Assembly: GCF_030408615.1 (NCBI RefSeq)
Contig: NZ_CP047187.1
Location: 1,860,001-1,924,000, forward strand
DNA: 64,000 nucleotides
Source: Corynebacterium bovis DSM 20582 = CIP 54.80
GTDB taxonomy: Bacteria; Actinomycetota; Actinomycetes; Mycobacteriales; Mycobacteriaceae
Reading direction: 5' to 3'
The number at the start of each line of letters is the position of its first letter. Position 1 is the first letter of the stretch. A program made the translations under genes and the position numbers. Below, piece by piece: positions 50,773 to 59,921 of the stretch. A model generated the notes under the pieces. That model ran no database searches. It was not told where the DNA came from and saw only the letters and a program-made list of their open reading frames with translations.

Positions 50773-50856
50773 CGCATGTCCGGGGCCTCCCCGGCACAGT
50801 CGGCGGCACGGGACTAGCCTCGGCCACACCCACCCGCCCCTCCCGAAAGGCCCCAC

Positions 50857-51873
50857 ATGCTCCCCCTGTCCCTCATCGACTTCGCGACCGTCCACCGCGG
50901 CGAGGCCCCCCGTGACGCCTTCCGCCGGTCCGTCCTCATGGCGCAGAAGGCGGAGCGGCTGGGGTTCTCCCGCATCTGGTACGCCGAGCACCACAACATG
51001 CCGAGCATCGCGTCGAGCGCCCCGGCGGTGCTCATCGCCCACGTCGCCGCGCACACGGAGTCCATCAACCTCGGCGCGGGCGGCGTCATGCTGCCGAACC
51101 ACGCCCCGCTCGTCGTCGCGGAGCAGTTCGGCACGCTCGCGGAGCTCCACCCGGGGCGGATCGACCTCGGGCTCGGCCGCGCCCCGGGCACGGACCAGAC
51201 CACCCTGCGCGCCCTGCGCCGGGACCCGCGCAGCGCCGAGTCCTTTCCCGAGGACGTCCGGGAGCTCCGCGGCTACCTCGAGGGCCGGTCGGTGATCCCG
51301 GGGGTCCGGGCCGTCCCCGGCGCCGGCACGGATGTGCCGGTGTACATCCTCGGGTCCTCGCTGTTCGGCGCGCAGCTTGCGGCCCAGCTGGGCCTCCCGT
51401 ACTCCTTCGCCTCCCACTTCGCCCCCGCGGCACTGGAACAGGCGGTCCAGGTGTACCGGGACACGTTCCGCCCGTCGGAGGCCCTGTCGGAGCCGTACGT
51501 CATCGCGGCGGTGAACGTCACGGCGGCGGACACCACGGAGGAGGCCGCGGAGCAGGCGCACCGGGTGCGGCGCCGCCGGGTGGCGGGGATGATCGGGCAG
51601 CGTCGGCCGAGTGCCCCGCACCTCAGCGACGACGAGCTCGACCTCGTCATGGAGTCCCCGGCCGGCCGGCAGATCGTGGACATGCTGCACTACTCGGCGA
51701 TCGGCACCGGGGAGGAGGTCCGCGCGTACCTCACGGCGTTCGCGGAGAAGGCGCAGGCGGACGAGCTCATGGTGGCGTTGTCCTCGCCGTCGGAGGAGAC
51801 GCAGGACCGGTCGATGGACATCCTCGCCGAGGCGTGGGGGCTCGGCGGAGGGGCCCCTGCGGACCGGGTGTAG
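50857..51873 (+). CDS. LLM-class flavin-dependent oxidoreductase
   Basis: 338-residue luciferase-like monooxygenase of the short (MsnO8-like) group: [50 protein letters not shown] and YSFASHFAP are the family's F420/FMN-binding landmarks. AAAGG precedes ATG 50857. A flavin reductase gene starts 11 nt past its stop, so the two probably form a two-component monooxygenase. The substrate is unknown. Confidence 0.88.
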   Translation: MLPLSLIDFATVHRGEAPRDAFRRSVLMAQKAERLGFSRIWYAEHHNMPSIASSAPAVLIAHVAAHTESINLGAGGVMLPNHAPLVVAEQFGTLAELHPGRIDLGLGRAPGTDQTTLRALRRDPRSAESFPEDVRELRGYLEGRSVIPGVRAVPGAGTDVPVYILGSSLFGAQLAAQLGLPYSFASHFAPAALEQAVQVYRDTFRPSEALSEPYVIAAVNVTAADTTEEAAEQAHRVRRRRVAGMIGQRRPSAPHLSDDELDLVMESPAGRQIVDMLHYSAIGTGEEVRAYLTAFAEKAQADELMVALSSPSEETQDRSMDILAEAWGLGGGAPADRV

Positions 51874-51876
51874 ATT
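51871..51876 (+). promoter_or_regulatory. possible internal promoter before flavin reductase
   Basis: TAGATT overlaps the stop codon of the LLM gene and stands 8 nt before ATG 51885. GAAGG in the gap is too close to the ATG to act as a normal ribosome binding site. Confidence 0.35.
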
Positions 51877-51884
51877 CTGAAGGT

Positions 51885-52418
51885 ATGGCACACCTCAGCG
51901 AGCTGTTCAGGACCGCCTTCCGTCATCATCCGACCGGTGTCGCGCTCATCACCGCCCGTGTCGGTGGTGAGCCGGTGGGGATCACGGCGAGCAGCGTCGC
52001 CTCCCTCGCGGTGGACCCGCTGGCGGTGAGTTTCTCGCTGACGAAGCGGGAGGGCAGCGCGGGGGCGATCTACGACGCGGAGAGCTACCTCATCCACTTC
52101 CTCGGGGAGGATCACGCGGACGTCGCGTACCAGTTCTCGCGGTCGGGGGGACGACGCTTCACGCCGGACCAGCCCTGGGAGACCGTGGAGACGGGCGAGC
52201 CGATGCTCACGGACGCGCTGACGGTCATGCGTGCGGTGCCGGAGGACCGGATCAGCGTGGGGCAGTCGACGCTCATCGCCGCGCGGGTGACGGACATCCT
52301 GCAGGCGCCGGAGGACGACACGGGCTGCGCCGCGGCGGCGGACCGGCAGGAGCCGGCGCCGTTGATGTTCCGGGCGCACAAGTTCTACCGCTTCCCGGTG
52401 GACCAGCCGCCGCTGTGA
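51885..52418 (+). CDS. flavin reductase family protein
   Basis: 177-residue FMN-binding split-barrel protein: FRTAFRHHPTGVALITAR, GITASSVASLAVDPLAVSFS and a C-terminal MFRAHKFYRF. Likely supplies reduced FMN to the LLM oxygenase encoded just upstream. I chose ATG 51885 over a 17-codon longer start because the family begins with the SELFRTAF-type helix. Confidence 0.88.
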   Translation: MAHLSELFRTAFRHHPTGVALITARVGGEPVGITASSVASLAVDPLAVSFSLTKREGSAGAIYDAESYLIHFLGEDHADVAYQFSRSGGRRFTPDQPWETVETGEPMLTDALTVMRAVPEDRISVGQSTLIAARVTDILQAPEDDTGCAAAADRQEPAPLMFRAHKFYRFPVDQPPL

Positions 52419-52503
52419 GCGCCGTTGTGAGCGCGTCGGGCGCGTGACGCCCCTTGCCCCCCCGGGCTCACCTTCCCCCCGTGACCGGCGGCCGGCGCGG
52501 GCC

Positions 52504-52716
52504 CTACTCGGCGCGGGTCGCGGTGTAGCCGGCCTCGTAGACGGCGGCGAGGACGTCGTCGTCGGTGACGGCGTCGGGGGCGTCGAGGGTGAGGGTGCCG
52601 GTCTCGGCGCTGACGGTGACGTCGCTCACGCCGTCGAGCGCGCCGACCTCCTCGCGGACCGCATTCTCGCAGTGTCCGCAGCTCATGCCGGTGACGGTGT
52701 AGGTCCGGGTGCTCAC
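52504..52716 (-). CDS. CopZ-type heavy-metal chaperone
   Basis: 70-residue HMA-fold protein: YTVTGMSCGHCENAVREEV has the Cu(I)-binding MxCxxC. GTG 52716 follows GAGGAGACACCT. No copper ATPase is adjacent, and the CsoR-like palindrome at 52784-52798 lies 68 bp upstream, so it is probably induced by copper on its own. It lies about 90 nt from the convergent flavin reductase gene. Confidence 0.92.
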   Translation of the reverse strand: MSTRTYTVTGMSCGHCENAVREEVGALDGVSDVTVSAETGTLTLDAPDAVTDDDVLAAVYEAGYTATRAE

Positions 52717-52783
52717 AGGTGTCTCCTCATCCCGACCGGTTGCCCGGTCGTGTTCTCAACTGGCAGTGACCACCGCCCGACAG

Positions 52784-52798
52784 TACCCCCCTGGGGTA
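52784..52798 (-). promoter_or_regulatory. CsoR-like copper operator
   Basis: TACCCCCCTGGGGTA: inverted TACCCC and GGGGTA arms three bases apart, the G/C-rich palindrome bound by CsoR-family Cu(I) sensors. It lies upstream of the CopZ-like gene. No csoR gene is in the window. Confidence 0.65.
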
Positions 52799-52876
52799 TG
52801 TCGCGCATCCGCCGCCCTCACCCGGCGCCGCCGGCCCCCGCCCTCACCCGGGCCTGAGCCCGGGGCCCGGCCCCGC

Positions 52877-54085
52877 TCACGCCGCGTCGGCGTTCCCGGC
52901 CGACCACACGTCCCACGGGATGTTCCAGTCACCGAGGCCGTCCGTGCCGTCGAGGGTCGGCCCGAGGGTGCCGGAGACCTCGACGAGGTCGCCGCGCTTG
53001 ACGTTCTCGTAGACCCACTCGGCGTTCTCCGGGGAGACGTTGAGGCACCCGTGCGAGTCGTTCTGCACGCCCTGGATGCCGACGTTCCACGGGGCCGAGT
53101 GGATGTAGATCCCGGAGTAGGACATCTGTGTCGCCCACTGGATGTTCGAGCGGTACCCCTCCGGCGCGGACACGGCGAGGCCGAACGTGCTGGAGTCCAT
53201 GACGATGGACGGCACCTGGTCGCCGACGATGTACGTCCCGTTCGGCGTGGGGTACTTGTCCTTGCCCATGGACACGGGCATGGACCGCCACTCCTCCCCG
53301 TTCTTGTAGAAGGTGAGGATCTTGTTCGCGTCGTCGACCTTACCGACGACCTCGTCGCCGATGGTGAACGCCGCGTGCCGGTCGACCTCGCCGTACGTGC
53401 CGCCGCCGAGGTCGTGCCCCTTGAGCGCCGCGTCGACGGTGACGTGCGTGCCGGGCGCCCAGTGGTCCTTGGGGCGCCAGCGCACCTCCTGGTTGCTCAC
53501 CCAGTAGAACGCCCCCTCCACGGAGGGTTCCGTCGTGACCTTGATGAGTTTCTCGACGGCCCGGCGGTCGTGGATGACCTCGTCGAACCGCAGGGCGATG
53601 GTCTGGCCGACGCCCACGGTCGCGCCGTCGAGCGGGGCGAGCGCGCCGTTGGTGACGGTCTCCGGGGCGAAGGTGGTGAAGGTCTCCGAGAGGGTCCGGT
53701 CGCCGGCGGCCGCGGTGAGGGTGTACGTCGTCGAGTAGTTGAGCCCGCCGGTCGAGGTCCACGTGCCGGCGGCGGTGTCGAGGTCGCCGTCGACGACGGT
53801 GCCGTCCGCGTCGGTGAGGCTCACCCGTGACAGCCCCTCCCCCTTCACGGTCACCGGCTCGGTCACGCTCACGCCGGTCGCCCCGTCCTTGACGTTCGAG
53901 GTGGGGGCCTTCGGCGCGTTCTCCGTGGAGTCCGCCGAGGAGCCGGAGGCCGACGACTGCGACCCGTCCCCCTTGTCGATCGTGCAGGCTGCGGTGGTCG
54001 CGAGGGCCACTGCGGCGGTGGAGGCGACGATGAGCCGGAGGGCTGTCGTCGCCGGGCGGCGGCCGGGGCGTCGGTGAGTGAACAT
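52877..54085 (-). CDS. L,D-transpeptidase lipoprotein
   Basis: Makes 3-3 cross-links in peptidoglycan (Ldt class). 402 residues from ATG 54085. Basic start, hydrophobic segment and lipobox LATTAAC (Cys about 34), a Ser-rich linker, two Ig-like domains (about 60-255), then the YkuD catalytic domain with IYIHSAPWNVGIQG and the nucleophile motif SHGCLNVSP. The layout is that of mycobacterial LdtMt2. The Trp-rich C-terminal tail (DWNIPWDVW) packs on the catalytic domain in that family. Confidence 0.93.
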   Translation of the reverse strand: MFTHRRPGRRPATTALRLIVASTAAVALATTAACTIDKGDGSQSSASGSSADSTENAPKAPTSNVKDGATGVSVTEPVTVKGEGLSRVSLTDADGTVVDGDLDTAAGTWTSTGGLNYSTTYTLTAAAGDRTLSETFTTFAPETVTNGALAPLDGATVGVGQTIALRFDEVIHDRRAVEKLIKVTTEPSVEGAFYWVSNQEVRWRPKDHWAPGTHVTVDAALKGHDLGGGTYGEVDRHAAFTIGDEVVGKVDDANKILTFYKNGEEWRSMPVSMGKDKYPTPNGTYIVGDQVPSIVMDSSTFGLAVSAPEGYRSNIQWATQMSYSGIYIHSAPWNVGIQGVQNDSHGCLNVSPENAEWVYENVKRGDLVEVSGTLGPTLDGTDGLGDWNIPWDVWSAGNADAA

Positions 54086-54849
54086 GACGTGTCGCTTTCT
54101 GTCCGGCCGATGGATCGCCACCGGCCGCGTGATGACGTGTGAGTGAACCTGGTGATGCAGAGGTGCCGTGGTGTGACGCGCGGCGACGGTCACGGCCGTG
54201 GGGTCCGTGCCGTGAGGTGCCGTGCCCCACCGCGGCGGGGGTCGTGCCTGTCCTCCTGTGACGGGAGTGTGCCCCGGGGTTACGGGTCCGGGACATCTGT
54301 CCCGGCACCGGTCCCCGAGGCGGGGTGGGGGGACCCGCCGCCCGTCGATGGTCCACATCGTGTGGTGGAGCGGCTGGTCCCCCGGTCGGAAGGAAGGTTA
54401 CAGCCGCGGTGGGGCAGGGACCGCATTCCCGCCACGCCTGTCCCCAACTTGTGTCCGAATCGTTATCGGCATGACACGCCACCGTGATGCAGCCCGGTTC
54501 ACCTGGCAATTCTGTGGGTTCACTGTGCACGGGTCGCGCGTCGCCGGGGTCCGGCCCCGGGAGGGGGACGACGGCCCCCTCCGCCGGCGGGCGGGTGCGC
54601 GACGGGGTGCGCCTCCCCTCCGGCGCGGGCGGCGGGCGGCGGGCGCGCGGAGCAGGCGGGTGGCGGACGGGCAGGGCGCCGCGGGCGCGCAGGGGTCGAG
54701 CGGGGGGAGCAGGCGGGCGCGGGCGGGCCGGTCCGGTGGACTCCCCTGTGAAAACACCCCGCAACCTGGAGATTTGTCGGGTCCGGCGGGGTGGGGCTAT
54801 AGTTTCCCACGTCGCACGGCAGACCGGCAGAGTCCGGAAGCCAGGACAT
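54086..54849. promoter_or_regulatory. long gene-free gap, LDT upstream and tRNA-Lys promoter
   Basis: No credible gene in 764 bp. Near its right end, TTGTCG (54774-54779), 18 nt and TATAGT (54798-54803) form a good promoter for tRNA-Lys about 47 nt on. The middle (54540-54740) is GCGGGCG-rich low complexity. GAGGTGCCGTG occurs twice (about 54160 and 54211). Three AT-richer islands near 54440-54530 may hold the transpeptidase promoter. Confidence 0.5.
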
Positions 54850-54922
<73 letters not shown>

Positions 54923-54929
54923 CAGTTCC

Positions 54930-54963
54930 ACCCCCGTCGGGATCCGTCCCGCCGGGGGTTTTT
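54930..54963 (+). terminator. rho-independent terminator after tRNA-Lys
   Basis: 13-position stem with one mismatch (54930-54942 with 54947-54959, loop TCCG) followed directly by TTTTC. The only textbook U-tract terminator in the window. Confidence 0.85.
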
Positions 54964-55066
54964 CGTGTCCCCTCCCGGCACCGCGGTCCGGGCGCCGCCG
55001 CCCCCACCGGCGCGCACACGCACACCGTCAGCGCCGCGCCCACGCCGTCAGCGCGCGCCCACGCCG

Positions 55067-56158
55067 TCAGCGGCGCGCCCACCGCCCGAGGAGCACGGGG
55101 ATGTACGCGCCGACGACGAGCATGACGACGACCCGCACGACCTGCACCACGGTGACCACGGCCCCGGCGTGGGCGTCGTGCGCGTAGGCGAGGACGGCGT
55201 AGATCCCGCCCGGGGTCGTCGCGAGGTACGCGTCCAGGAGCGGCAGGCCCATCCCCCGGGCGATGACCCACGCCGCGGCGAGGCACCCGGCGAGGGCGGT
55301 GACGATCGCGCCGACGATGATCGGCAGGGCGGAGGCGAACTGCCGCAGCGAACTCCACGTCAGCGTCCCCCCTGCCTGGACGCCGACGAGCGCGTAGGCG
55401 AGCGTCGTCACGATACCGTGCGGGAGGAGGAACGCCTCCGGCACCCCCACGGCCGCGAGCACGACGACGAGGGGGATGCTGAGCAGCAGGAACGGCGAGG
55501 GTACCGGCACGACGGCCGCGATGAGCCGCACGAGGACGTACACCCCGACGACGCCGACGACGGGCCGCCAGTCCACCGCCCACCACGCGTCGGGCCCGGT
55601 GCCCGCACCACCACCGGCCCCGCCCCCGCCTGCCCCGTCCCCCGGCGCGCCGAGCACCCCGACCATGACCGGGATCGTGAGCACGACGAGGGTGAGCCGC
55701 AGGTACTGGGTGAGGGTGACGAAGCGGGCGTCGGCGTCGAGGTCCCGGGCCATCATCGTCATCGCGCTGGCCCCGCCGGCGAGCGTGGACAGCACCGCCG
55801 TCACGGGGCCGACGCGCGCCCACCGCGTGAGCAGCACGGCCGCACCACCGCACACGGTGAGGGTGACGACGGTCGACAGCAGCGCCGGCCAGGCGAAACT
55901 CACGACGGTCCGCAGCCCCACGTCCACCAGCGGCACGGCGCACAGCATGGAGATCACGACCTGCGCCGGGGTCATCGCCGACCGGGGCGGGGTGACCCGG
56001 CGGTCGCCGACGACCGCCCACGCGCCGAAGACCAGCAGGAACGACACGATCCACGGCGCGGGCACGCCGAGGTGGACGCACAGCACCGCGAGCAGTCCCG
56101 CGCACAGCGAAACCCCGGCGACCTCGATGAGTCGCCGGGGTCGGGTCACGCCGGGCAT
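55067..56158 (-). CDS. AbrB-family membrane transporter
   Basis: 363 residues of the AbrB/ammonia-monooxygenase-like permease family (PF05145), with about ten membrane helices in two repeats. Landmarks are TLAGGASAMTMMARDLDADARFVTLTQYLRL in the first repeat and YLATTPGGIYAVLAYAHDA near the end of the second. The family is probably a secondary exporter. Substrate unknown. A Gly-rich loop (GAGGGGAGGGAG) splits the two halves. It precedes tRNA-Lys tail to tail. Confidence 0.85.
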   Translation of the reverse strand: MPGVTRPRRLIEVAGVSLCAGLLAVLCVHLGVPAPWIVSFLLVFGAWAVVGDRRVTPPRSAMTPAQVVISMLCAVPLVDVGLRTVVSFAWPALLSTVVTLTVCGGAAVLLTRWARVGPVTAVLSTLAGGASAMTMMARDLDADARFVTLTQYLRLTLVVLTIPVMVGVLGAPGDGAGGGGAGGGAGTGPDAWWAVDWRPVVGVVGVYVLVRLIAAVVPVPSPFLLLSIPLVVVLAAVGVPEAFLLPHGIVTTLAYALVGVQAGGTLTWSSLRQFASALPIIVGAIVTALAGCLAAAWVIARGMGLPLLDAYLATTPGGIYAVLAYAHDAHAGAVVTVVQVVRVVVMLVVGAYIPVLLGRWARR

Positions 56159-56184
56159 CCGTCCGACGCGCGGACCGCGCGGGG

Positions 56185-56463
56185 TCAGCGTGTCGCCGCC
56201 AGGAGCCGCTGGATCTCCTTGAGCTGCTTCTTCTCCTTGCGCTTGCCCGCGGCGGACAGCGCGATGAGGAGGGCCACGCCGGCGGCGACGCCGCCGAGGA
56301 CCATCTGCACCTTCGGCTCCCGGAGGACGCCGACGGCCTGCCCCTTCGCGTCGTCGGCGAGGTTCTTCGGGTCCGCGCGGATGCTCAGCTCCTCGAGCGT
56401 CTGGGCGAGCTGGGTGCGGGTGCGCTCAATGTCACGCTGGATGGCGTCGGTGCTGCGGGCCAC
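56185..56463 (-). CDS. DUF3618 protein
   Basis: 92 residues from GTG 56463 with GGGAG 7 nt upstream. Helical N-terminus STDAIQRDIERTRTQLAQTLEEL is the DUF3618 hallmark, followed by one membrane helix (about 55-72) and a Lys-rich cytosolic end. Function unknown. It lies divergent from bcp, a frequent pairing in corynebacteria. A longer open frame upstream is Arg-rich and not credible. Confidence 0.88.
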   Translation of the reverse strand: MARSTDAIQRDIERTRTQLAQTLEELSIRADPKNLADDAKGQAVGVLREPKVQMVLGGVAAGVALLIALSAAGKRKEKKQLKEIQRLLAATR

Positions 56464-56731
56464 GGAAAACTCCCTCGGGTCGGATGGCGGCTGAGCCTGG
56501 TGGATCGGTCTCTGCCGGTCTTGGTCGGTCTCGGTCGGTCTCGGTCGTGACCGGGCGCGCCGGCGGGCGGCCACGTGTCTCGTCACCGTCATTGTAGAGG
56601 TTCAGGGTCGTCGCGCGCAGAGGAGGGTTCGTCCCGACGCCGTCCTGCGCCCCCGACCCCGCCCACCCGGGTCCGGTACACCCGTGCTGCAGTCGGCGGC
56701 GCACGGGGACGTGCAGCCGCGCGTCCCCGGT

Positions 56732-56737
56732 TAGACT
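56732..56737 (+). promoter_or_regulatory. -10 element of leaderless bcp transcript
   Basis: TAGACT with 7 nt to ATG 56745 and no Shine-Dalgarno. Confidence 0.6.
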
Positions 56738-56744
56738 GACCCCC

Positions 56745-57269
56745 ATGGCAGCCTCAGAGGACACGACCCCCACGACAGACACGACCGAGACGACGGACGA
56801 CCGGGTCCGGCTGGAACCGGGCCAGGAGGCCCCGGCGTTCTCCCTCCCGGACGCCGACGGGAACACGGTGTCGCTCGCGGACTTCCGCGGGCGCAGCGTC
56901 GTCGTCTACTTCTACCCGAAGGCCGACACCCCCGGGTGCACGACGGAGGCCTGCGACTTCCGTGACTCCCTCGACGCGCTGGAGGGCACGGGGACGACGG
57001 TCGTCGGCATCTCCCCCGACCCCGTCGAGGCCCTCGCGGCCTTCCGCGACAAGCACGGCCTGACCTTCCCCCTCCTGTCCGACCCGGACCGGACCGTGCT
57101 CCGCGCCTACGGCGCCTACGGGCAGAAGAAGAACTACGGGAAGGTCGTCGAGGGCGTCATCCGGTCGACCGTCGTCGTCGACCCGGAGGGCCGGGTGACG
57201 CTCGCGAAGTACAACGTCAAGGCCACCGGGCACGTCGCGCGGATCGCCAAGGAGATCGGCGCGGCCTGA
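56745..57269 (+). CDS. bcp: thiol peroxidase Bcp (peroxiredoxin)
   Basis: Reduces peroxides using thioredoxin-type donors. 174 residues: a Thr-rich first 20, then the AhpC/TSA core with peroxidatic Cys in TPGCTTEACDFRD and the resolving Cys five residues on, as in the E. coli-type BCP, then VRSTVVVDPEGRV-like C-terminus. Leaderless start. Confidence 0.95.
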   Translation: MAASEDTTPTTDTTETTDDRVRLEPGQEAPAFSLPDADGNTVSLADFRGRSVVVYFYPKADTPGCTTEACDFRDSLDALEGTGTTVVGISPDPVEALAAFRDKHGLTFPLLSDPDRTVLRAYGAYGQKKNYGKVVEGVIRSTVVVDPEGRVTLAKYNVKATGHVARIAKEIGAA

Positions 57270-57376
57270 CACGCCCCCGCGCGGGAGGGTCGCGTCGTCC
57301 CCCTCACCCGGCCCCCCGCGCGGCGACCCCGACCTCCCCGACACCGCCCGCCCACGACCGACGGCAGATACCCACC

Positions 57377-59191
57377 ATGACCCACTCCCCCTCCGGACCG
57401 GCTCCCGCAGCAGCGGCCCCGCGCCGCCTGGCCGACCCGACATCCACCCCGACCCCGACCCCGCGCCCCGCCCGACCCCGGGCCGGGCGCCACCGCCTGC
57501 CCCCGACCCGCCCGAAGGGGTGGAGCACGGCGGTCGCGACGATCTCGTCGGTGATGATGACGCTGGACATCACCATCGTCCTCGTCGCCCTCCCGTCCAT
57601 CGCGAAGGACCTCGACCTGTCCCTCAGCGGCGGGCAGTGGGTCATCAACGCCTACAGCCTCGCCTTCGCCTCGCTCCTGCTGTCCGCGGGCAGCATCTCG
57701 GACATCATCGGCCGCCGGACGATCTTCCTCATCGGCCACGTGCTCTTCCTCGCCGCCTCCGTCGGCTGCGTCACCGCCGGGTCGGAGGGGATGCTCATCG
57801 CCTCCCGCGCGGTCCAGGGCGCCGGCGGGGCGCTGGTCTTCGGCACGAGCATCCCGCTGCTCAGCGACGCGTTCCTCCCCTCGGAGAAGGGCCGCCGCAC
57901 GAAGGCCATCGCCGTGCTCATGGGCACGAGCGCCGCGGCGAGCGCCCTCGGCCCGCTCATCGGCGGCGCGCTCGTCGAGTACGGGGCGTGGGAGTGGATC
58001 TTCATCATCAACATCCCCATCGGCATCTTCGCCGTCCTCGCGACGCTGCTGGTGATCCCCGACATCCACCGGGAGACCGCGGACGACCGGTCCTCCGACC
58101 TGCCGCCCCTCGACCTGCCGACGACCGTCATCGCGGCGGGGATGCTGTTCACCCTCAACTACGGCATCATCTCCGGCTCGGACCGGGGGTGGACGGACGG
58201 GCTCGTGCTCTCCAGCTTCGGCGCGGCGCTGCTGCTGTTCGTCGTCATGGCCTCGATCCAGCTGTCGAAGGGCGACCGCGCGATGGTCGACCTGCGGTTG
58301 TTCTCCATCCCCTCGTTCTCGACGGTCACGTTCGCCGCGTTCGCGGCGCGGATGTTCAGCTTCGGCATGATGCCGTTCCTCGTCCTGTGGCTGTCCGGGC
58401 ACGTCGGCCTCACCGCCCTGGAGATCGGCTACGTCTCGACCGCCATGGCCGGGCCGATCGTGCTCTTCGCCCCGGTCGGGCTGCTGCTCGGGAAGCGGAT
58501 GCGACTGGGCTACGTCCAGGCGATCGGCATGGTCGTCGTCGCGGCGGGCCTGCTCCTCGGGCTGCTCGTCCAGCCGGAGTCCGGGTGGCCGGCGCTCATC
58601 CCGGCGTACGTCGCCATCGGCGTGGGCACGGGCATCATGCTGCCGCACCTCATGGACCTCGCCGTGTCGGTCGTGCCGGAGGGCCGGACGGGCACGGCCA
58701 GCGGCATCGCGAACACCGCCCTGCCGCTGGGCACGTCCTTCGGTGTCGCCGCGTACGGGGCGTACCTGTCCCACACGGTCCGCGACGCCCTCGACGGCGC
58801 ACCGCAGCGCATCCTCGACGCGGCGGAGGGCGGGCAGTTCGCCCTCATCGAGAAGGTCTCGCCGCCGTTCGCCGCGACGGCCCTCGACGCGTTCGTCGAC
58901 GCGCTGCACGGCATCTTCGTCATCGCCGCGGTCCTCGCGGTCATCGGTGCCCTGGCCTGCGCGGTGTTCATCCGCGAACGGCACGACGACACCACGGCCC
59001 CGGAGCCGGAGCCCGCGCCCGTCGCGGAGGGGGCCGTCGGCACCTCCTCCCCCGACCCCGCACCCCGTCCGGCGGCGGACGTCCCCGCCGAACCCGTGCG
59101 GTACCTGGCCCCGCGACGTCCCCTCCCCCCGCCGCTGCCGACCGACACCCCCGGCCGGCACGCCGCGGCCCCGGACGACGACCGCCGCTGA
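57377..59191 (+). CDS. 14-TM MFS drug exporter (DHA2 family)
   Basis: 604 residues. A basic, Pro-rich N-terminus of about 45, then MTLDITIVLVALPSIAKDL (motif D1 of EmrB/QacA transporters), GRRTIFLIGHVLF (motif A) and RAVQGAGGALVFG (motif C region), in 14 predicted helices. The C-terminal 70 residues are Pro/Glu/Ala-rich and cytosolic. Likely exports hydrophobic compounds by proton antiport. No regulator is adjacent. Confidence 0.88.
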   Translation: MTHSPSGPAPAAAAPRRLADPTSTPTPTPRPARPRAGRHRLPPTRPKGWSTAVATISSVMMTLDITIVLVALPSIAKDLDLSLSGGQWVINAYSLAFASLLLSAGSISDIIGRRTIFLIGHVLFLAASVGCVTAGSEGMLIASRAVQGAGGALVFGTSIPLLSDAFLPSEKGRRTKAIAVLMGTSAAASALGPLIGGALVEYGAWEWIFIINIPIGIFAVLATLLVIPDIHRETADDRSSDLPPLDLPTTVIAAGMLFTLNYGIISGSDRGWTDGLVLSSFGAALLLFVVMASIQLSKGDRAMVDLRLFSIPSFSTVTFAAFAARMFSFGMMPFLVLWLSGHVGLTALEIGYVSTAMAGPIVLFAPVGLLLGKRMRLGYVQAIGMVVVAAGLLLGLLVQPESGWPALIPAYVAIGVGTGIMLPHLMDLAVSVVPEGRTGTASGIANTALPLGTSFGVAAYGAYLSHTVRDALDGAPQRILDAAEGGQFALIEKVSPPFAATALDAFVDALHGIFVIAAVLAVIGALACAVFIRERHDDTTAPEPEPAPVAEGAVGTSSPDPAPRPAADVPAEPVRYLAPRRPLPPPLPTDTPGRHAAAPDDDRR

Positions 59192-59250
59192 CCCGCGCCC
59201 CCCGGGCGCACCGCAGGGGACGCGCACCCGCGTCAGCGGATGCGCCGTGG

Positions 59251-59332
59251 TGCGCCCGGGGGGACTTGAACCCCCACGTCCGAGGACACCGGGACCTAAA
59301 CCCGGCGCGTCTGCCGATTCCGCCACGGGCGC
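59251..59332 (-). tRNA. tRNA-Leu (TAG)
   Basis: 82-nt class II tRNA: acceptor GCGCCCG with CGGGCGC, anticodon loop TTTAGGT in CCGGG/CCCGG stem (anticodon TAG), variable arm GTGTCCTCGGAC-like, T arm GGGTTCAAGTCCC. CCA appears encoded at 59248-59250. Confidence 0.95.
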
Positions 59333-59386
59333 GTCGCCGGTTCATCGTAGCAGCGCGGGAATTGCCGCTCCCCCGCTGGTGAGGGG

Positions 59387-59392
59387 TAGGGT
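59387..59392 (+). promoter_or_regulatory. -10 element of leaderless lprD-like transcript
   Basis: TAGGGT with 7 nt to GTG 59400, the same spacing as seen for the small DNA-binding gene at 33542. Confidence 0.55.
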
Positions 59393-59399
59393 GGACCGC

Positions 59400-59921
59400 G
59401 TGTCCGACAGTCGCCAGGAGAACCCGTTCCCGCTGCGGGTGAGGGTCGTCCAGATGATCTTCCTCGCCCTCGCGGTCGTGGCGACGCTCCTGCTCGCGTG
59501 GTGGCAGTGGACCCGTTTCCGGTCCGGCTCCGGCAGCTTCCAGAACCTCGGCTACGCACTGCAGTGGCCGGTGTTCGGCGTGTTCTTCATCATCGCCTAC
59601 CGGAAGTACATCGAGTACGAGCGCGACCGGATGCTCGGGGACGAGACCCCGGCCGCGCCGTCCACCGACGACGAGATGCGCGCCCTGCCGGAGGACCTGC
59701 TGCCCACGCGGGTCCCGGAGCCCACGGTGGAGGTCGACGACCGCCGCCGGTCGAGCCGGCGCGGTGACCTCACGGCGGCGCTCGACCGGGACCGTCGTCC
59801 CGGCGGCCTCGGCGGGGACACCCCGGCCGGGACACGCACCGACCGTCCCCGCACCCCGCACACCACCCGGGGGTCCGGCACCGCCGACCCCGCTTCCCAC
59901 GGAGGATCCTCAGCCCGATGA
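59400..59921 (+). CDS. LprD-like membrane protein
   Basis: 173 residues. One to two membrane helices (about 16-34 and 47-63) carry the conserved WWQWTRFRSGSGSFQNLGYALQWP region typical of the mycobacterial LprD (Rv1343c) family, then a polar Arg/Asp-rich tail. No lipobox Cys is visible, so the 'lipoprotein' label of the family may not apply. Coupled to the DUF3817 gene by an ATGA overlap, the same pair as Rv1343c-Rv1342c. Function unknown. Confidence 0.8.
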   Translation: MSDSRQENPFPLRVRVVQMIFLALAVVATLLLAWWQWTRFRSGSGSFQNLGYALQWPVFGVFFIIAYRKYIEYERDRMLGDETPAAPSTDDEMRALPEDLLPTRVPEPTVEVDDRRRSSRRGDLTAALDRDRRPGGLGGDTPAGTRTDRPRTPHTTRGSGTADPASHGGSSAR

